Shown here in pieces: positions 17,849 to 25,737 of a stretch of 33,080 nucleotides of DNA. This stretch comes from Bradyrhizobium sp. AS23.2. Its GTDB lineage: Bacteria > Pseudomonadota > Alphaproteobacteria > Rhizobiales > Xanthobacteraceae. Position 1 is the first letter of the stretch; each line of letters opens with the position of its first letter. The translations under genes and the position numbers were made by a program. Under the pieces are notes generated by a model. The model was given only the letters and a program-made list of their open reading frames with translations. It made no database searches and was not told the origin of the DNA. The stretch covers positions 1-33,080 of the forward strand of contig NZ_LGHM01000087.1 of the NCBI RefSeq assembly GCF_001908185.1. The letters are read 5' to 3'.

Positions 17849-18949
17849 TTACTCCGCCGGCTCAGCCGCCAGCTTTGGGTAATCCGTGTAGCCCTTCGCG
17901 CCGCCGCCGTAGAACGTGCTCTTGTCCCAATCGTTCAGCGCCGCGCCCTTCTTCAGCCGCTCGACGAGGTCGGGATTGGAGATGAATGGCTTGCCGAAGG
18001 CGATGAGATCGGCCGCACCCGCATCCAGCATCTTGGTCGCGAGTTCGAAGTCGTAGCCGTTGTTGGCGATGTAGGTGCCGGAGAAGCGCTTGCGCAGGCT
18101 CGCATAGTCGAACGGCGCGATGTCGCGCGGGCCGCCGGTGGCGCCTTCGACCACGTGGAGATAGACCAGCTTGAGCGCGCTGAGTCCGTCGACGATGTGA
18201 TCGAACAGCGACTGCGGATTGGAGTCGGAGAGGTCGTTGGCCGGCGTCACCGGCGAGATACGGATGCCGGTTCGGTCGGCGCCGGCCTCGGCGGCAACCG
18301 CCTTGGAGACCTCGAGCATCAGCCGTGCGCGGTTCTCGATGGAGCCGCCATAGGCATCGGTGCGCTTGTTGGCGCCGTCCCTGGCGAACTGGTCGAGCAG
18401 ATAGCCGTTGGCGCCGTGGATCTCGACGCCGTCAAAACCGGCCTCGAGCGCATTCTTCGTGGCGCGCTTGAAGTCGTCGATAATCCCGGGAATTTCGGAG
18501 AGCTCGAGCGCGCGCGGCTCGGAAACGTCGGCGAAGGTGCCGTTCACGAAAGTCTTGCCCTTGGCGCGGATCGCACTCGGGGCCACCGGGGCTGCGCCAT
18601 TCGCCTGGAGCGCGACATGCGAGATGCGGCCGACATGCCAGAGCTGGATGTAGATCTTTCCGCCGCGCTCATGCACGCGATCGGTGACCTTGCGCCAGCC
18701 GGCGACCTGGTCCCTGGAATAGATGCCGGGCGTATCCTGGTAGCCCTGGCCCTGCTGCGAGACCTGGCTCGCTTCGGTGACAAGCAGCCCCGCGGAGGCG
18801 CGCTGGCCGTAATAATCGGTTGCGAGCGGGCTCGGCACGAACGAGCCGGGCGCCGCGCGGTTGCGCGTCAGCGGCGCCATCACCAGGCGGTTGGCCAGCG
18901 TGATCGGGCCAAGCTTGTAGGTCTCAAACAATTTGGTCGGACGGCTCAT
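17849..18949 (-). CDS. Old Yellow Enzyme-family ene-reductase (alkene reductase)
   Basis: FMN flavoprotein that reduces activated C=C bonds with NAD(P)H. The 366-residue TIM barrel has the family landmarks: MSRPTKLFETYKLG at the N-terminus, LANRLVMAPLTRNRA, the substrate-binding His178 and Asn181 with Tyr183 in VEIHGANGYLLDQF, QLWHVGRISH, and the phosphate-binding end AFGKPFISNPDL. The open frame reaches 19000, but ATG 18949 gives the N-terminus usual for NemA/OYE proteins. Members act on nitrate esters, maleimides or enones; the natural substrate here is unknown. It runs towards glpV, with the terminator and a family B repeat between. Confidence 0.92.
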   Translation of the reverse strand: MSRPTKLFETYKLGPITLANRLVMAPLTRNRAAPGSFVPSPLATDYYGQRASAGLLVTEASQVSQQGQGYQDTPGIYSRDQVAGWRKVTDRVHERGGKIYIQLWHVGRISHVALQANGAAPVAPSAIRAKGKTFVNGTFADVSEPRALELSEIPGIIDDFKRATKNALEAGFDGVEIHGANGYLLDQFARDGANKRTDAYGGSIENRARLMLEVSKAVAAEAGADRTGIRISPVTPANDLSDSNPQSLFDHIVDGLSALKLVYLHVVEGATGGPRDIAPFDYASLRKRFSGTYIANNGYDFELATKMLDAGAADLIAFGKPFISNPDLVERLKKGAALNDWDKSTFYGGGAKGYTDYPKLAAEPAE

Positions 18950-19127
18950 GGGAATGCTTCCAGGCGGTGAAAGGTCAGCAACACTTGTGCATCGCCGCAA
19001 TCAGCGCAAGGGAGGAGCCATACGGAAAGTGCAGGCGAGATGCGCGGCGCGGCCCGGGTAGCATATTTTATGCGTGATATCGGCCACGGCAGCGGATTTC
19101 CACTGCCGCAGCCGTTCGATATCGCAA

Positions 19128-19631
19128 TCAGTTCACGCCGAGGAAGTCACGCTTGCCGATCTCAACGCCGTTGTGGCGCAAGATGCCGTGAGCGGTCGTG
19201 GCGTGGAAATAGAAGTTCGGCAGCGAGAACGCGCTCAGGAACTGCTGGCCCTTCATGGTGATGGATTTGTCGGGGCCGGCCGGGAAGGTGACGTCCTTAG
19301 TCTCGGCGCCCTCGAACTGCTCGGGCTTGAACGACTTCACGTAGTCGATGGTCTTCGCCAGCCGCTGCTTCAATTCCGCGAAGGTGGTTTCCGTATCCGG
19401 GTTGGAAGGCACTTCGCTATGCGTCAGCCGCGCGCAGCCCTTGGCGGCGAAATCGCTGACGAGCTGGATCTGCTTCGACAGCGGCAGCATGTCCGGGAAG
19501 AGGCGGGAGCCGAGCAGAACGCTCGGGTCGACCTTTTTGGCCGCGCAATGCGCCTCGGCTTTCGTGAGCAGGCCGGTCAGGCTGTTCAGCATTTGCAGGT
19601 ACGCGGGGACGACGGCTTCGTAGAAGGACAT
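19128..19631 (-). CDS. DUF1993 family protein
   Basis: The 167-residue protein matches the DUF1993 pattern: an N-terminal helix SFYEAVVPAYLQMLNSLTGL, LGSRLFPDMLPLSKQIQLVSDFA in the middle, and the C-terminal PNFYFHATTAHGILRHNGVE followed by IGKRDFLG. The family is predicted to be a four-helix bundle related to DinB-like proteins. Two histidines in YFHATTAHGILRHNG could bind a metal, but the biochemical role is unknown. It is cytoplasmic, with no signal peptide. It shares direction with the reductase gene (178-base gap) and is probably expressed separately. Confidence 0.82.
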   Translation of the reverse strand: MSFYEAVVPAYLQMLNSLTGLLTKAEAHCAAKKVDPSVLLGSRLFPDMLPLSKQIQLVSDFAAKGCARLTHSEVPSNPDTETTFAELKQRLAKTIDYVKSFKPEQFEGAETKDVTFPAGPDKSITMKGQQFLSAFSLPNFYFHATTAHGILRHNGVEIGKRDFLGVN

Positions 19632-19777
19632 GTGATGCTCGCTTCAATGGTGGAAAATCTCAGGGAAAACCTGAGTTCCAGACATGGGAGCGGTATGGCA
19701 AAATACAATCGCCGGAAAGGCCCGCGCAGGGCAAAAATTCTACCGGATCGAACTCATTCGCACCGCTATCTCCAGCT

Positions 19778-19897
19778 GTCATCGCCCGGCTTGACCGGGC
19801 GATCCAGTACACCGCGGCAGTTGTTATGAATTTCGACGCCTCTGGAATACTGGATGCCCCGCCCCAGTGCGCAAGTGCGCACAAGGCGGGGCATGAC
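19778..19897. repeat. Palindromic repeat, family B, copy 2
   Basis: The ends are GTCATCGCCCGG and GGCGGGGCATGAC, with GCGATCCAGTAC and TACTGGATGCCCCGC inside. It differs from the other copies by a longer right-hand loop with GTGCGCAAGTGCGCAC, itself a small palindrome. It lies 14 bases after the end of the minus-strand transglycosylase gene. Confidence 0.88.
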
Positions 19898-19911
19898 TAC
19901 GAGTAGAGTGT

Positions 19912-21213
19912 CTAACGCACCGTTGCCTGGGGCTGTGCCTGCGCCGTGGCCCCGCGCATGCGGGCGAGCAGCTCGGCGGTGGGCCAGGAATCGGCGGGCA
20001 GGCCGTATTTGATCTGCATCGCCTTCACGGCGGCACGGCTCTGCTGTCCCAGCACGCCATCGACCTTGCCGACGTTGAAGCCGGCACGGACCAGGAGCTG
20101 CTGCAATTCCTTCAGTTCGTTGAACGGCAGTTGCGCGACCGGCGTGGACGGCTTGCGCATCGGGGCCGCGCCTGCAATGCGGGAGGCGAGATAGCCCGCC
20201 GTGGTCGAATAGATCAGCGAGTTATTCCACTCGGTGTAGGCCGCAAAATTCGGATAGGCCATGAAGGCCGGTCCGTTGCGTCCCATTGGCAGCAGCACGG
20301 AGGCAGCGAGATTGTCGTTCGGCAGCGGCCGGCCGTCGGGGTAGGTGACGCCGAGCTGCGCCCATTTCGAGCGCGGCTGCTGCACCGTGAGATCGGTCTG
20401 ATCCCACGGCAGGTTTTGCGGCACCTTGATCTCTTCCAGCCACGGCTCGCCGCGCCGCCACTTCAAGCCGTTGGCGATGTAGTTCGCGGTGGAGCCGATC
20501 ACGTCGGGCTCGCTGCGCAACAGATCGCGCCGCCCGTCGCCGTCATAATCGACGGCGTAGTTGACGTAGTGCACGGGCAGGAACTGCGTCTGCCCCAGCT
20601 CGCCGGCCCAGGAGCCGATCATCTCGTCGGGCGTGAGATCGCCCCGGTCGATGATCTTCAGCGCGGCGATGGTCTCGTTCACGAACATCTCCGAGCGCCG
20701 GCAGTCATAGGCCAGTGACACCAGCGATTTCAGCGTCGGCAGATTGCCCATGTTGGCGCCGAAGTCGCTCTCCAGTCCCCAGAACGCGGCGATCACCGCC
20801 GGCGGCACGCCGTATTCCTTTTCGGCGCGTGCGAACGCCGCGGCGTGTTTCTTGATGTGCTGCTGGCCGTTCTGCATGCGGTAGGGCGCAGCCATGCGGC
20901 CGGCGAATTCGGTGAAGAGCTGGCCGAACACGCGCTGGCCGCGGTCGCGGTTGACGATGCCCTGGTCGTAGACGAGGTAGGGCGAGGCCTCCGCGATCGT
21001 GTGCTGCGATACGCCTGCGGCAATCGCCTGTTGTTTCACATCGGCCAGGAAGCGATCGAAGCTCGCCCCGTTATGGCACGACGCTGCGCGCGGCGACGGC
21101 GCCGTGGCCCTGGGCGCCGCGGGTCTGGCGGGCGGCGGAAGCACTTGCGCGGAGGCGGTGGCGGAGCACGCGAGGAGGGTGATGGCCGCGATCGCAAATC
21201 GGGTCTGGAGCAT
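19912..21213 (-). CDS. Lytic murein transglycosylase, MltB-like, with peptidoglycan-binding domain
   Basis: Cleaves peptidoglycan glycan strands with formation of anhydro-muropeptides in the periplasm. The 433-residue protein has an export signal (TRFAIAAITLLACSATASA). LLAC at 12-15 could be a weak lipobox, or cleavage may follow ASA. The SLT_2 catalytic domain has Glu148 in AFWGLESDFGANMG, then GELGQTQFLPVHYVNYAVD and DLLRSEPDVIGSTANYI. A C-terminal peptidoglycan-binding domain is seen near 365-425 (LKELQQLLVRAGFNVGKVDG then LGQQSRAAVKAMQ). It is divergent from htpX, with 184 bases between them that show no clear site. Confidence 0.93.
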   Translation of the reverse strand: MLQTRFAIAAITLLACSATASAQVLPPPARPAAPRATAPSPRAASCHNGASFDRFLADVKQQAIAAGVSQHTIAEASPYLVYDQGIVNRDRGQRVFGQLFTEFAGRMAAPYRMQNGQQHIKKHAAAFARAEKEYGVPPAVIAAFWGLESDFGANMGNLPTLKSLVSLAYDCRRSEMFVNETIAALKIIDRGDLTPDEMIGSWAGELGQTQFLPVHYVNYAVDYDGDGRRDLLRSEPDVIGSTANYIANGLKWRRGEPWLEEIKVPQNLPWDQTDLTVQQPRSKWAQLGVTYPDGRPLPNDNLAASVLLPMGRNGPAFMAYPNFAAYTEWNNSLIYSTTAGYLASRIAGAAPMRKPSTPVAQLPFNELKELQQLLVRAGFNVGKVDGVLGQQSRAAVKAMQIKYGLPADSWPTAELLARMRGATAQAQPQATVR

Positions 21214-21397
21214 GAGGTTTCCGGAGGGGGGAAGACGTTCGGATTCTTGACGAAGTCTAATGGAATGATCGAGCTCAAACCAGTGCCGCGGCTGCGCGAC
21301 GCACCTTGAAATCTTGCGCCCGGGCCGGGGTCATCCCTACCTCTTGTTTGCCGGCCTGCAACGCCTTCAGCGCCCGCGGCCGCCTTGGGAGACGGTC

Positions 21398-22354
21398 ATG
21401 AACTATCTTCGTACCGCAATGCTGCTTGCAGGTCTCACCGCCCTGTTCATGGGCGTCGGCTATCTGATCGGCGGCGCCTCAGGCGCCATGATCGCGCTCG
21501 TCATTGCCGCCGCGACCAATCTCTTCACCTACTGGAACTCCGACCGCATGGTCCTCTCGATGTACGGCGCCCATGAGGTCGACCGTTCGACTGCGCCGGA
21601 GCTGGTCGGGCTCGTCGCCGAGCTTGCGGGGCGCGCTGGCCTGCCGATGCCGCGCGTGTTCCTGATGGATCAGCCGCAGCCCAACGCGTTCGCAACCGGG
21701 CGCAACCCCGAGAACGCCGCGGTCGCCGTCACCACCGGCCTGATGCACCAGGTCAGCCGCGAGGAGCTGGCCGGCGTGATCGCGCACGAGCTCGCGCATA
21801 TCAAGCATCACGACACGCTGCTGATGACGATCACCGCGACCGTCGCCGGCGCGATCTCCATGCTGGCGCAGTTCGGCATGTTCTTCGGTGGCCATCGCAA
21901 CAACAACGGGCCGGGAATCGTCGGCTCGATCCTGTTGATGATCCTCGCCCCGCTCGCCGCCATGCTGGTGCAGATGGCGATCAGCCGCACGCGCGAATAT
22001 GCCGCGGACGATCTTGGCGGGCGCATCGTCGGCCAGCCGATGTGGCTGGCCTCGGCGCTCATGAAGATCGAGGGCGCTGCACATCAGGTCCCGAACTATG
22101 AGGCTGAGCGAAATCCTGCGACCGCGCACATGTTCATCATCAATCCGCTGTCGGGCCATGGCGTGGACAACCTCTTCGCCACGCATCCGTCGACGCAGAA
22201 CCGCATCGCGGCGCTTCAGCACCTCGCATCCGAACTCGGCGCGCGTGCCGCGCCGTCGGTCGGCGCCAACGAGAACTATCCGCCGCAAGGCCCTTGGGGC
22301 AGCTCGTCCTCGCCAGGCGCGTCACGAGGGCCTTCGCGGGGTCCTTGGGGCTGA
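21398..22354 (+). CDS. htpX: Membrane zinc metalloprotease HtpX
   Basis: M48-family protease of the inner membrane that degrades damaged membrane proteins. The 318-residue protein has two N-terminal membrane spans (about 5-25 and 28-46), zinc motif HELAH at 130-134 in AGVIAHELAHIKHHDTLLM, two more hydrophobic segments (about 140-200), and the third zinc ligand in SRTREYAADDLGG. The C-terminal tail is Ser/Pro/Gly-rich. The open frame extends to 21314, but ATG 21398 is preceded by GGGAGA and starts the family sequence NYLRTAMLL. Heat or envelope stress control is known for HtpX elsewhere; no promoter motif was recognised here. Confidence 0.95.
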   Translation: MNYLRTAMLLAGLTALFMGVGYLIGGASGAMIALVIAAATNLFTYWNSDRMVLSMYGAHEVDRSTAPELVGLVAELAGRAGLPMPRVFLMDQPQPNAFATGRNPENAAVAVTTGLMHQVSREELAGVIAHELAHIKHHDTLLMTITATVAGAISMLAQFGMFFGGHRNNNGPGIVGSILLMILAPLAAMLVQMAISRTREYAADDLGGRIVGQPMWLASALMKIEGAAHQVPNYEAERNPATAHMFIINPLSGHGVDNLFATHPSTQNRIAALQHLASELGARAAPSVGANENYPPQGPWGSSSSPGASRGPSRGPWG

Positions 22355-22430
22355 CGTGGAACCGGCTGTTCTGTCCTGCTGGAAATTGCGTCCTGCTTTG
22401 TGACCTGGCGCACACAGCACCGTCCCGGCC

Positions 22431-22442
22431 GGTGTTAACACC
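22431..22442. promoter_or_regulatory. Perfect 12-bp palindrome before the TPR gene
   Basis: GGTGTTAACACC is fully self-complementary and lies 61 bases before ATG 22504, between htpX and the TPR gene. It could be an operator for a dimeric regulator. No regulator is identified. Confidence 0.3.
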
Positions 22443-22503
22443 TCGGCGAGATCAATCCTTCGAAAGGGGATCCGTGGCCGGCCGTCGCCGGTCACCGTTG
22501 AAG

Positions 22504-23145
22504 ATGACCAGAGCTGCCGTACCATTTCTGATCGTCCTGGGCGTGCTCATCGGCCTGTCCACGCACATGGTCGTCAATTGCGGAGACGAGGACGAGCCCG
22601 ACATCTGTTCGGCCGTGATCGGCTTCTCGCCGCTCCGCGGCTCGTTGATTGCTTTTGCCTATGAAGGGCGTGGGCGGATCGCGCTGCGCCACGGCGACTG
22701 GCGGCGGGCGATCGCGGATTTCGACGAGGCCATCCACCTCAATCCCAACCGCGCCGCGCTCTATCGCGACCGGGCGCAGGCGCGCCTGCTGAACGGCGAC
22801 GTCGAGCTCGCCATCAAGGACTATGACGAAGCGATCGCGCATGATCCCAGGCTCGCGGCGCCCTATCATCAGCGTGGTCTCGCGCTCGCCGCCACGGGCG
22901 ATCTCGATCGCGCCATCCTGAGCTACAACACCGCGATCCGCCTCGATCCGTCGGATGCACAGGCCCGCCTCGATCGCGGTCTGGCATTCCTCACCCGCGG
23001 CCAGGCCGACGACGCGCGCGCCGATTTCGAAGCCGCGCTGACGCTGCCGGCTGGCAAGGATAGCCGGACCCGCGAGGCGGCCCGCGCGAGGCTCGCCCAA
23101 CTCAGGAGCGACGAGCCCCCCGGATTCTCTGCGCGGCGGAGGTGA
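22504..23145 (+). CDS. Membrane-anchored tetratricopeptide repeat protein
   Basis: The 213-residue protein has an N-terminal hydrophobic segment (residues 5-25, AVPFLIVLGVLIGLSTHMVV) that is a membrane anchor or uncleaved signal, then two cysteines (26 and 35). It has about four TPR units between 50 and 185, for example GDWRRAIADFDEAIHLNP, GDVELAIKDYDEAIAHDP, GDLDRAILSYNTAIRLDP and GQADDARADFEAALTLP. TPRs bind other proteins; the partner is unknown. A GTG at 22474 with AAAGGGG close upstream is an alternative start that would add ten residues, several basic (RRR). It ends 15 bases from the convergent gene at 23161. Confidence 0.82.
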   Translation: MTRAAVPFLIVLGVLIGLSTHMVVNCGDEDEPDICSAVIGFSPLRGSLIAFAYEGRGRIALRHGDWRRAIADFDEAIHLNPNRAALYRDRAQARLLNGDVELAIKDYDEAIAHDPRLAAPYHQRGLALAATGDLDRAILSYNTAIRLDPSDAQARLDRGLAFLTRGQADDARADFEAALTLPAGKDSRTREAARARLAQLRSDEPPGFSARRR

Positions 23146-23160
23146 GAGCCCCCCGCGGAG

Positions 23161-23514
23161 TTACTTCGCCTTCTTGGCTTTCGCCTTCTTCGCCTTGGCG
23201 GCCTTCTTCACCGGCTTTTCCTTCGCCTTCTTCTCAGGCTTTGCCGCGACGGGCGTGCTGGCGGCGATGCGCATCGAGCGGGCGTAGCTGTCGGCGACGT
23301 TGTCGGCGGACATCTGCAGGCGCTTGGCGGCGGCGGTGGCCTGCTCCATGGTGGCCTTGGCCATCATCTTGAAGCGGTCGCCGGTCTCCTTGCCCTGGGC
23401 CTTGGCCGCAAGGCCGTTGAAGCGATCCCGCCGCTCCTTGGCGCGGGTCATCAGGCCCGTATGCAGCTGTCTGGCCAGTTGCCGGATCACGACATCCAGG
23501 TCGGCGTCCGCCAT
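23161..23514 (-). CDS. Small protein with histone H1-like lysine/alanine tail
   Basis: The 117-residue protein has two parts. Residues 1-85 look helical (DLDVVIRQLARQLHTGLMTR; TMEQATAAAKRLQMSADNVA). Residues 92-117 are almost only Lys and Ala, with 14 lysines in 26 residues, as in histone H1-like and AlgP-type nucleoid proteins. A DNA- or RNA-binding role is inferred from the tail only. The helical part is also somewhat like phasins, which bind polyhydroxybutyrate granules, so a granule-DNA linker is another possibility. The start at 23514 is the first ATG of the frame. The gene runs towards the TPR gene. Confidence 0.7.
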   Translation of the reverse strand: MADADLDVVIRQLARQLHTGLMTRAKERRDRFNGLAAKAQGKETGDRFKMMAKATMEQATAAAKRLQMSADNVADSYARSMRIAASTPVAAKPEKKAKEKPVKKAAKAKKAKAKKAK

Positions 23515-23621
23515 GTTCTTCTATCCTCTTCGAAAACAGTATCGATGCGGGCGGGACTATGCAGATCAGGCCCCCCCCTTGGCAATTCCCGGCTGTGCGT
23601 CATCCGCAGCTTCCGGTTTAC

Positions 23622-23652
23622 AAAACAAGAAAGCCGCGCTCCTCGCGCGGCT
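23622..23652 (-). terminator. Rho-independent terminator for the 23702-24511 gene
   Basis: Read on the minus strand, an 8-bp stem AGCCGCGC/GCGCGGCT (23632-23639 with 23645-23652) is followed by TTTCTTGTTTTG. It lies about 50 bases after the stop of the putative peptidase gene. Confidence 0.8.
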
Positions 23653-23701
23653 CCTGGTGAAGTTCTTGACGTGGTTTGGCGCTTGGTGCGCTGTTTCCGT
23701 C

Positions 23702-24511
23702 TCATTTCAGCGAGGCGACGGGGCCGCTCGTCGCTGCCGGGTCGGGGTCGAAGCCGAACACGCCGACCAGATATTTGTAGTAGTCCGGCATCTTCTCCTT
23801 GAGCGCCTCGCGCGACTTCGGATCGTGGAACTCGCTCTTTCCGGCCAGGAAGATGCTGGCGGTCACGGCGAAGAATTCCATGTGATTCTTCATCGGATAG
23901 GACTCTTTGGGCAAGAGGTCCTTGGACTTGGCGTAGGCATAATAGCTGAGCACGCCCTTGTTGGCGTAGCCGTCCGGCAGCAGCCGCGCGTGATAGGCGT
24001 GCAGCAGCTCGTGCAGCAGCACGGCCTCCTTTTCGTAACGCATCATGTCCGGCCGCAGCATGATCACGCCGAGCCCCGAATCGACCGCGAGGTCGACGGC
24101 ATTGGGATTGGTCCAGCGCTGCTTGTCATGGTCCCACACCGTCAGCGTCCGCGGCACGCGGCGCTCGACGTTCGGGGTGACACGGCCGTAGCACGCGGTT
24201 GCGGCGCCTTCGTCGAGGCAGGCCAGCTCGCTTGCGATGATCGGGACGGTGCGGAAGAAGCGCAGCACGCGCGGCGAGAGGCCCGCACCTTCGACGACGT
24301 CGATCTGGCTCTTCAGGTTGTCGGTCAGCTTGTCGACATCCTTGCGGTCGGAATTCTCCGACAGGTCGTACATATAGCCGCGGTAGCTCTGGAAGCCCGG
24401 CGGCAACGGCTGCGCTGCGTCGGCGGACGCCGTATCGAGCGACCCGGCATTGGATGGATTGGCGAAAAGCGCGCCGACAATGGTTGCGGTCAGCAGCAAC
24501 GCAATGCGCAT
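23702..24511 (-). CDS. Secreted putative zinc metallopeptidase (gluzincin-like)
   Basis: The 269-residue protein has a cleavable signal (RIALLLTATIVGALFANPSNA). HELLH at 167-171 in EKEAVLLHELLHAYHARLL is a zincin motif. About 40 residues on, Glu212 in NHMEFFAVTASIFLAG is a good third zinc ligand. HExxH followed by an EFFA helix and then a Lys/Pro/Tyr helix (LKEKMPDYYKYL) resembles the catalytic domain of anthrax lethal factor and related proteins. Cys98 and Cys107 may form a disulfide. It is likely periplasmic or secreted. The substrate is unknown; cell-wall or protein targets are both possible. It has its own terminator and is probably monocistronic. Confidence 0.75.
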   Translation of the reverse strand: MRIALLLTATIVGALFANPSNAGSLDTASADAAQPLPPGFQSYRGYMYDLSENSDRKDVDKLTDNLKSQIDVVEGAGLSPRVLRFFRTVPIIASELACLDEGAATACYGRVTPNVERRVPRTLTVWDHDKQRWTNPNAVDLAVDSGLGVIMLRPDMMRYEKEAVLLHELLHAYHARLLPDGYANKGVLSYYAYAKSKDLLPKESYPMKNHMEFFAVTASIFLAGKSEFHDPKSREALKEKMPDYYKYLVGVFGFDPDPAATSGPVASLK

Positions 24512-24756
24512 GATGAACCCCCTGATGTCACTTGACGCGGCAGAATAGGCTAGCGTTGTTTGCGAAAAGTGAGTGGGGCGAGACTAAGGCGCCGATGTTG
24601 CGGCGTGCTTAATCGTTGGTTGCAGTCCGCAAGGCGTGGGTTAGCCCCGGGTTAACCAAGACGATGGGCGCGCCAGCCGGCGACGCGTTGTCGCCGCTGG
24701 CGGACAGGGCGCGATTGCGAAAGGCCGCGCGGCCCTTGTTTGTGTCGTCGACCGGC

Positions 24757-24993
24757 TCAGTAGTCATAGCCGGGATGGCCGGGATAATACTGCCGATTGC
24801 AGGCCCTGCGGCCGCGGTCATAGGCGGCGGCGTCGCCACGGGCGAGCGCGCTGACATATTTCAGGCAGCGCACGTAATTGTCGTTGCCAAGCCAGTCGAG
24901 GCTGCCGGCGGCAGCGGGTGTGAGCTGGGCGGAGCCGGCGAGCGTCACGACAGCGATGAGCGCCGCGTAGACGGAAAGCGTGATGGTTTTCAT
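24757..24993 (-). CDS. Small exported protein with two cysteines
   Basis: The 78-residue protein starts with a clear signal peptide (KTITLSVYAALIAVVTLAGS, probable cut after PAAA). The mature part of about 48 residues has two cysteines (in YVRCLKYVSALARG and RRACNRQYYPG) that may form one disulfide, and a Tyr/Gly/Pro-rich end. I do not recognise the family. The frame is open to 25065, but ATG 24993 follows AAAGGGA on the minus strand and starts the signal peptide. Overlapping plus-strand frames lack such a signal and were left out. Confidence 0.65.
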   Translation of the reverse strand: MKTITLSVYAALIAVVTLAGSAQLTPAAAGSLDWLGNDNYVRCLKYVSALARGDAAAYDRGRRACNRQYYPGHPGYDY

Positions 24994-25089
24994 GGTCCGT
25001 ATCCCTTTGCGGCTGCCCGACGCAGCCGGTGTGGACGCAACCTTGCCGGAACTCGCACGGTACAACTGTGCCAGCCGTCACATAGGGCT

Positions 25090-25105
25090 TTCCGTCATTA
25101 CGGAA
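25090..25105. other. Inverted repeat in the divergent gap 24994-25266
   Basis: TTCCGT (25090-25095) and ACGGAA (25100-25105) pair across a four-base loop. It lies between the divergent genes at 24993 and 25267 and may be an operator or a leader hairpin. The rest of this gap shows nothing recognisable. Confidence 0.3.
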
Positions 25106-25266
25106 GGTGCGGTGTGAAACGACGTCGCCGGCAGCGCTCGCATTGACGGAGGTCGCTGCAACTAGGTGCGTCCACTACGTTGCGCGAGGGGTGGATCGAC
25201 TGCCTGCGAAAGCGTAACATTGCCTCGGGCACTAAGCTCCACATCAACAGCCGGAAGGAGGATCCC

Positions 25267-25560
25267 ATGTATGCGGCCATCCGTCAGGCCAAGGCGAAAA
25301 GCGGGAGCGCGGAAGAGCTGGCGCGCCGCATCAAGGACGGCGCCGTTCCGATCATCAGCGACGTCGACGGTTTTCGCGCTTATTACGTGGTCTATGCCGG
25401 CGACGACACCGTCACCGCGATCTCGATCTTCGACAAGTTCGAGCAGGCAGAGGAGGCGAACAAGCGCGCCATCGCCTGGATCGAGAAGGACCTGGGATCG
25501 CTGCTCGCCGGACATGCGAGCGCGGCTGCGGGACCGGTGATCGTGCATACGCTGGCGTAG
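25267..25560 (+). CDS. Small protein, possibly a dimeric alpha-beta barrel
   Basis: The 97-residue protein (MYAAIRQAKAKSGSAEELAR) has the length and strand-helix order of antibiotic-biosynthesis-monooxygenase-like proteins: strand, helix (SAEELARRIKDGAVPIIS), strand FRAYYVVYAGDDTVTAISIF, helix with KFEQAEEANKRAIAWIEKDL, and a final strand PVIVHTL. Proteins of this fold act as small oxygenases or heme-binding or stress proteins. No catalytic residues can be named. The ATG at 25267 has AAGGAGGA at 25255-25262, an almost perfect ribosome site, so strong translation is likely. The upstream open frame to 25180 was not used. Confidence 0.72.
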   Translation: MYAAIRQAKAKSGSAEELARRIKDGAVPIISDVDGFRAYYVVYAGDDTVTAISIFDKFEQAEEANKRAIAWIEKDLGSLLAGHASAAAGPVIVHTLA

Positions 25561-25593
25561 GCGTTAGGCATCACTCGATCGGCACTCTCAACT

Positions 25594-25694
25594 GTCATCG
25601 CCCGGCTTGACCGGGCGATCCAGTACTCCGAGACGGTTGTGATCGAACCGATGGGCCGCGGCGTACTGGATGCCCCGCTTTCGCGGGGCATGAC
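25594..25694. repeat. Palindromic repeat, family B, copy 3
   Basis: The ends are GTCATCGCCCGG and GCGGGGCATGAC, with GCGATCCAGTAC and GTACTGGATGCCCCGC inside; the left end is almost the same as the copy at 19778. It fills the convergent gap between the gene ending at 25560 and the regulator gene ending at 25738. Confidence 0.88.
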
Positions 25695-25737
25695 GGCGGT
25701 GGATGTGGCTTGCGCCTTCCGCCAAACGTGCTCGCGC

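Noticed and set aside
17714..18970. Plus-strand open frame opposite the Old Yellow Enzyme gene
   Set aside because: The minus-strand frame shows all family motifs; the plus frame is low-complexity and begins in a repeat.
22294..22503. Long N-terminal extension of the TPR protein
   Set aside because: It overlaps the end of htpX and adds a non-conserved sequence before an obvious membrane anchor.
24640..24657. GGTTAGCCCCGGGTTAACC inverted repeat as a terminator
   Set aside because: Short arms, no T run on either strand, and about 100 bases from the nearest gene end.
24616..25146. Plus-strand open frame across the small exported protein
   Set aside because: No motif, no good ribosome site, and the minus-strand frame has a clear signal peptide.
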